From: Segatella copri
Lineage (GTDB): Bacteria; Bacteroidota; Bacteroidia; Bacteroidales; Bacteroidaceae
Direction of reading: 5' to 3'
Assembly (NCBI RefSeq): GCF_002224675.1
Contig: NZ_NMPZ01000004.1
Location: 62,001 to 126,000, forward strand
Length of the DNA: 64,000 nucleotides
Part shown: in pieces, positions 62,213-64,000 of the stretch
Layout of the letters: each line of letters begins with the position of its first letter
Numbering within the stretch: the first letter of the stretch is position 1
The notes under the pieces: model-generated
Told to the model about the DNA's origin: nothing
Database searches by the model: none
The model's input: the letters and a program-made list of their open reading frames with translations, nothing else
Program-made: the position numbers and the translations under genes

Positions 62213-62243
62213 TTGCTCTTCTCAGATTTTTTTAGTATTTTTG
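62213..62243 (+). promoter_or_regulatory. Promoter of the amidohydrolase gene
   Basis: TTG (62213-62215), a 20-bp spacer, then TATTTTTG (62236-62243). It lies 41 bp before the ATG at 62285. Confidence 0.7.
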
Positions 62244-62284
62244 CATCCGAAAAGAAAATGGTTTCATTAAAGATTTAAAAGAGT

Positions 62285-63511
62285 ATGGTTAGAATACCAA
62301 TTGTATTGGTTGCGATGTTGCTATTGGGTACTTCACCTTATTATAATAATATAAAGGCATGTACCTCAGTTCTAGTATCGGGTAAGGTTTCCAAGGATGG
62401 TAGGCCTTTCATTTTGAAGAACCGTGATACTCCATCCTTGGATAACCTGATTGTTCAGCGAAAGGGAGAGAAGTACAGGTATATTGCAGTTGCCTCTGCT
62501 TCTGATTCCTTGCCGGAGAGTGTCTGGTCAGGGCATAATGAGAAGGGCTTTGCCATCATCAACACTGCTGCCTACAATCTGAATGGCGACAGTAAGATAA
62601 GTGACGAGAAGGATGGCATCATCATGAGAAGAGCTCTGGAAATCTGTGCCACTCTTCAGGATTTTGAGAACCTGATAGACAGTATCAGTCCCAGAAACTC
62701 CAATTCCAACTTCGGGGTTATAGATGCCGAGGGTGGTTGTGCCTATTATGAGGTGGGAGTCAAGCAATGCAAGAAGTTTGATTGTAATGACCCATCGGTT
62801 GCTCCTTACGGATACCTTATCAGGACCAATCATGGTTTTATTGGTGACAGAAAGCTGGATGCAGGAGCTGAGCGCTACATGGCCATCAATGAGTATATGA
62901 CACAGGCAAGTTTCTCAAATAATCTGGATGCCGTGCATATATTGCGTACTGTACCACGCTTACTGAAGCATGGATTGACCCACATTGATTTGAATAACCT
63001 GGAGCCGGAAGATGATTCTCAGCAGACGTTCTTTCCCTTCATAGATTACATTCCCCGCTATCTTACAGCCTCTGCAGAGTTGATTCAGGGTGTAAAGGAA
63101 GGAGAGAATCCTTTGTTTACCATAGGATGGAACATCATCGGTTCTCCACTTGCCACTGTCGCCATACCACTGATGATCACTCCTTCCGGGGTACTTCCAA
63201 AGGTGGTACTCAAAGGTGAAGACGGAGGTAGCCTGTTATGTCATTATGGTTTTAAGCTCAAGGAGAGATTGTTTCCTCTTCGTACCAAAAGCAGAAGCAA
63301 TTACATCGATATTGCTCAGCTCATCAACAAAAAAGGTACAGGTATCCTACAGCTGATAGAGCCGATTGAGAGTGAGATTGTTTCTCGAGGTGAAGTGTTG
63401 ATTGATAAGATCAGAAGGTCCAAGAGTTATCCAACGAAGGAAGTGGATGCCTATTACAAATGGGTGGATAGCTTCATTATAGATGAATATCAGAAGCATT
63501 TTGGTATCTGA
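62285..63511 (+). CDS. Ntn-type linear amide C-N hydrolase (choloylglycine hydrolase/C45-like)
   Basis: A 408-residue secreted N-terminal-nucleophile hydrolase. The signal peptide (MVRIPIVLVAMLLLGTSPYY…KA) ends directly before Cys26, which would become the catalytic N-terminal cysteine (CTSVLVSG). ILKNRD (Arg47, Asp48) matches the conserved Arg/Asp pair of the bile-salt hydrolase/penicillin V acylase fold. WSGHNEKGFAIINTAAYN and NSNFGVIDAEGGCAYYEVG are typical further elements. The substrate cannot be read from sequence; N-acyl amides, beta-lactam-like compounds or acyl-CoA-dependent acyl transfer are all possible in this superfamily. It is monocistronic, with a promoter and a strong terminator. 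Confidence 0.82.
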   Translation: MVRIPIVLVAMLLLGTSPYYNNIKACTSVLVSGKVSKDGRPFILKNRDTPSLDNLIVQRKGEKYRYIAVASASDSLPESVWSGHNEKGFAIINTAAYNLNGDSKISDEKDGIIMRRALEICATLQDFENLIDSISPRNSNSNFGVIDAEGGCAYYEVGVKQCKKFDCNDPSVAPYGYLIRTNHGFIGDRKLDAGAERYMAINEYMTQASFSNNLDAVHILRTVPRLLKHGLTHIDLNNLEPEDDSQQTFFPFIDYIPRYLTASAELIQGVKEGENPLFTIGWNIIGSPLATVAIPLMITPSGVLPKVVLKGEDGGSLLCHYGFKLKERLFPLRTKSRSNYIDIAQLINKKGTGILQLIEPIESEIVSRGEVLIDKIRRSKSYPTKEVDAYYKWVDSFIIDEYQKHFGI

Positions 63512-63546
63512 AGCTCTTCCTTACAAATATCGTTCATGAAAGATTT

Positions 63547-63586
63547 CCCCTGCTTGATTTCTTATCAGGCAGGGGTTGTTTTTTTA
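63547..63586 (+). terminator. Intrinsic terminator after the amidohydrolase gene
   Basis: CCCCTGCTTGA (63547-63557) pairs with TCAGGCAGGGG (63565-63575), one G·U wobble, 7-nt loop, followed by TTGTTTTTTT. Confidence 0.93.
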
Positions 63587-63674
63587 TACTTTCTCTGTTC
63601 GGGTTATCTTGCGTGCTATTTTGAGAAAGATTTTGGGGAAATCACTCCTTTTTGATCAAAAACATTGCTGGATA

Positions 63675-63706
63675 TTTGGCAAACACCAATTTTTTGTTTA
63701 ACTTTG
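63675..63706 (+). promoter_or_regulatory. Canonical promoter of the terminal lipoprotein gene
   Basis: TTTG (63675-63678), a 20-bp spacer, then TAACTTTG (63699-63706), about 90-115 bp before the possible starts. Confidence 0.75.
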
Positions 63707-63820
63707 CCCTGTAATCATGATGATGGCAGCAGTGCACGTCTCACAGTTGCTTAATGTCGCATTTTAGCCCTCGACATCACGGTAAAGCCATAACTAATGA
63801 AGACAATTAATAATTTACCT

Positions 63821-64000
63821 ATGAGAAGAATCCTATTTCTTTCTGCCTGCACATTATTGTTGGCAGCTTGTTCTCAGTCACCTAAAGAGAAGGCTGAAGC
63901 TTTAATCAAGGATAATCTGCAAAGCACATTATACTATCCAGATACTTATGCTCCTTCAAGTACTCAACTGGACAGTGCATTTGCACCATATGATGATCCT
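63821..64000 (+). CDS. Lipoprotein, partial at the window end
   Basis: The first 60 codons of a lipoprotein gene: MRRILFLSACTLLLAAC places the lipobox cysteine at residue 17, followed by SQSPKEKAEALIKDNLQ and …YYPDTYAPSSTQLDSAF. An in-frame ATG at 63797 (MKTINNLPMRRILF) is a less likely start, because it would put uncharged residues before the signal core. The gene runs off the window, so its family cannot be assigned. Confidence 0.75.
   Translation, partial: MRRILFLSACTLLLAACSQSPKEKAEALIKDNLQSTLYYPDTYAPSSTQLDSAFAPYDDP

Noticed and set aside
1..64000. CRISPR array, tRNA or rRNA genes, intact transposase or integrase
   Set aside because: No regularly spaced repeats, tRNA-like folds or recombinase motifs were found on reading either strand.

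Overview
The window looks like a chromosomal piece of a Prevotella/Segatella-type member of the Bacteroidales. The evidence is a SusC/SusD pair with FecI/FecR regulators and a GH97 enzyme, a BspA-like LRR_5 protein, Bacteroidetes lipoproteins, and many promoters with the Bacteroidetes -7 box TAnnTTTG. No tRNA, rRNA, CRISPR array, integrase or intact transposase was recognised. About the first 48 kb is a dense defence island; the remainder is mostly ordinary surface, glycan-use and secreted-enzyme genes.

Layout. (1) 1-1.0 kb: decayed coding remnants and a frameshifted small gene. (2) 1.08-18.8 kb: one co-directional run of HTH regulator, HsdM-like methylase, HsdS, AlbA_2/Schlafen-type ATP-binding protein, a giant NERD/pseudokinase/kinase/P-loop ATPase, an unknown protein, a giant PD-(D/E)XK plus HerA-like ATPase, a PP2C phosphatase and a small DNA-binding-like protein. 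It ends at a strong terminator. Its composition is closest to the methylation-associated defence system (MADS), which couples a methylase to kinase signalling. (3) 18.85-19.5 kb: a lipoprotein. (4) 20.1-38.1 kb, minus strand: a two-component pair whose 'histidine kinase' is a methyltransferase-fold/HsdS-like/HATPase fusion; a WYL regulator; a two-gene Druantia type III-like cassette (DruE-like helicase plus a large DruH-like protein with five N-terminal repeats); a 116-bp MITE-like element; a truncated WYL paralogue; and a HicB/HTH-like regulator with paired operators. (5) 38.5-40.3 kb: a secreted protein, two tiny membrane proteins and a NYN-LOTUS nuclease. (6) 40.4-46.1 kb: a helicase-nuclease plus a protein resembling pPIWI-RE. 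(7) 46.2-48.8 kb: gene remnants and two unknown proteins. (8) 49-51.7 kb: BspA-like protein and a nonsense-interrupted coiled-coil gene. (9) 52-61.2 kb: polysaccharide-utilisation locus. (10) 61.3-62.2 kb: gene debris including a DUF1016 fragment. (11) 62.3-64 kb: an N-terminal-nucleophile amidohydrolase and the start of a lipoprotein.

How the parts may fit together. A 21-bp dyad, CTGTGCAG-N5-CTGCACAG, occurs in four good copies and one degenerate copy. Each copy lies upstream of a different transcription unit of the island: the methylase-fold kinase operon, the WYL gene, the Druantia-like operon, the helicase/PIWI-RE operon and the 46-kb cassette. In three of the five it sits 8-9 bp in front of a TAnnTTTG box, so it would cover the -33 region. 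The simplest reading is a repressor, most likely the WYL protein, controlling several defence modules as one regulon. All functional calls come from reading sequence; no database search was possible.
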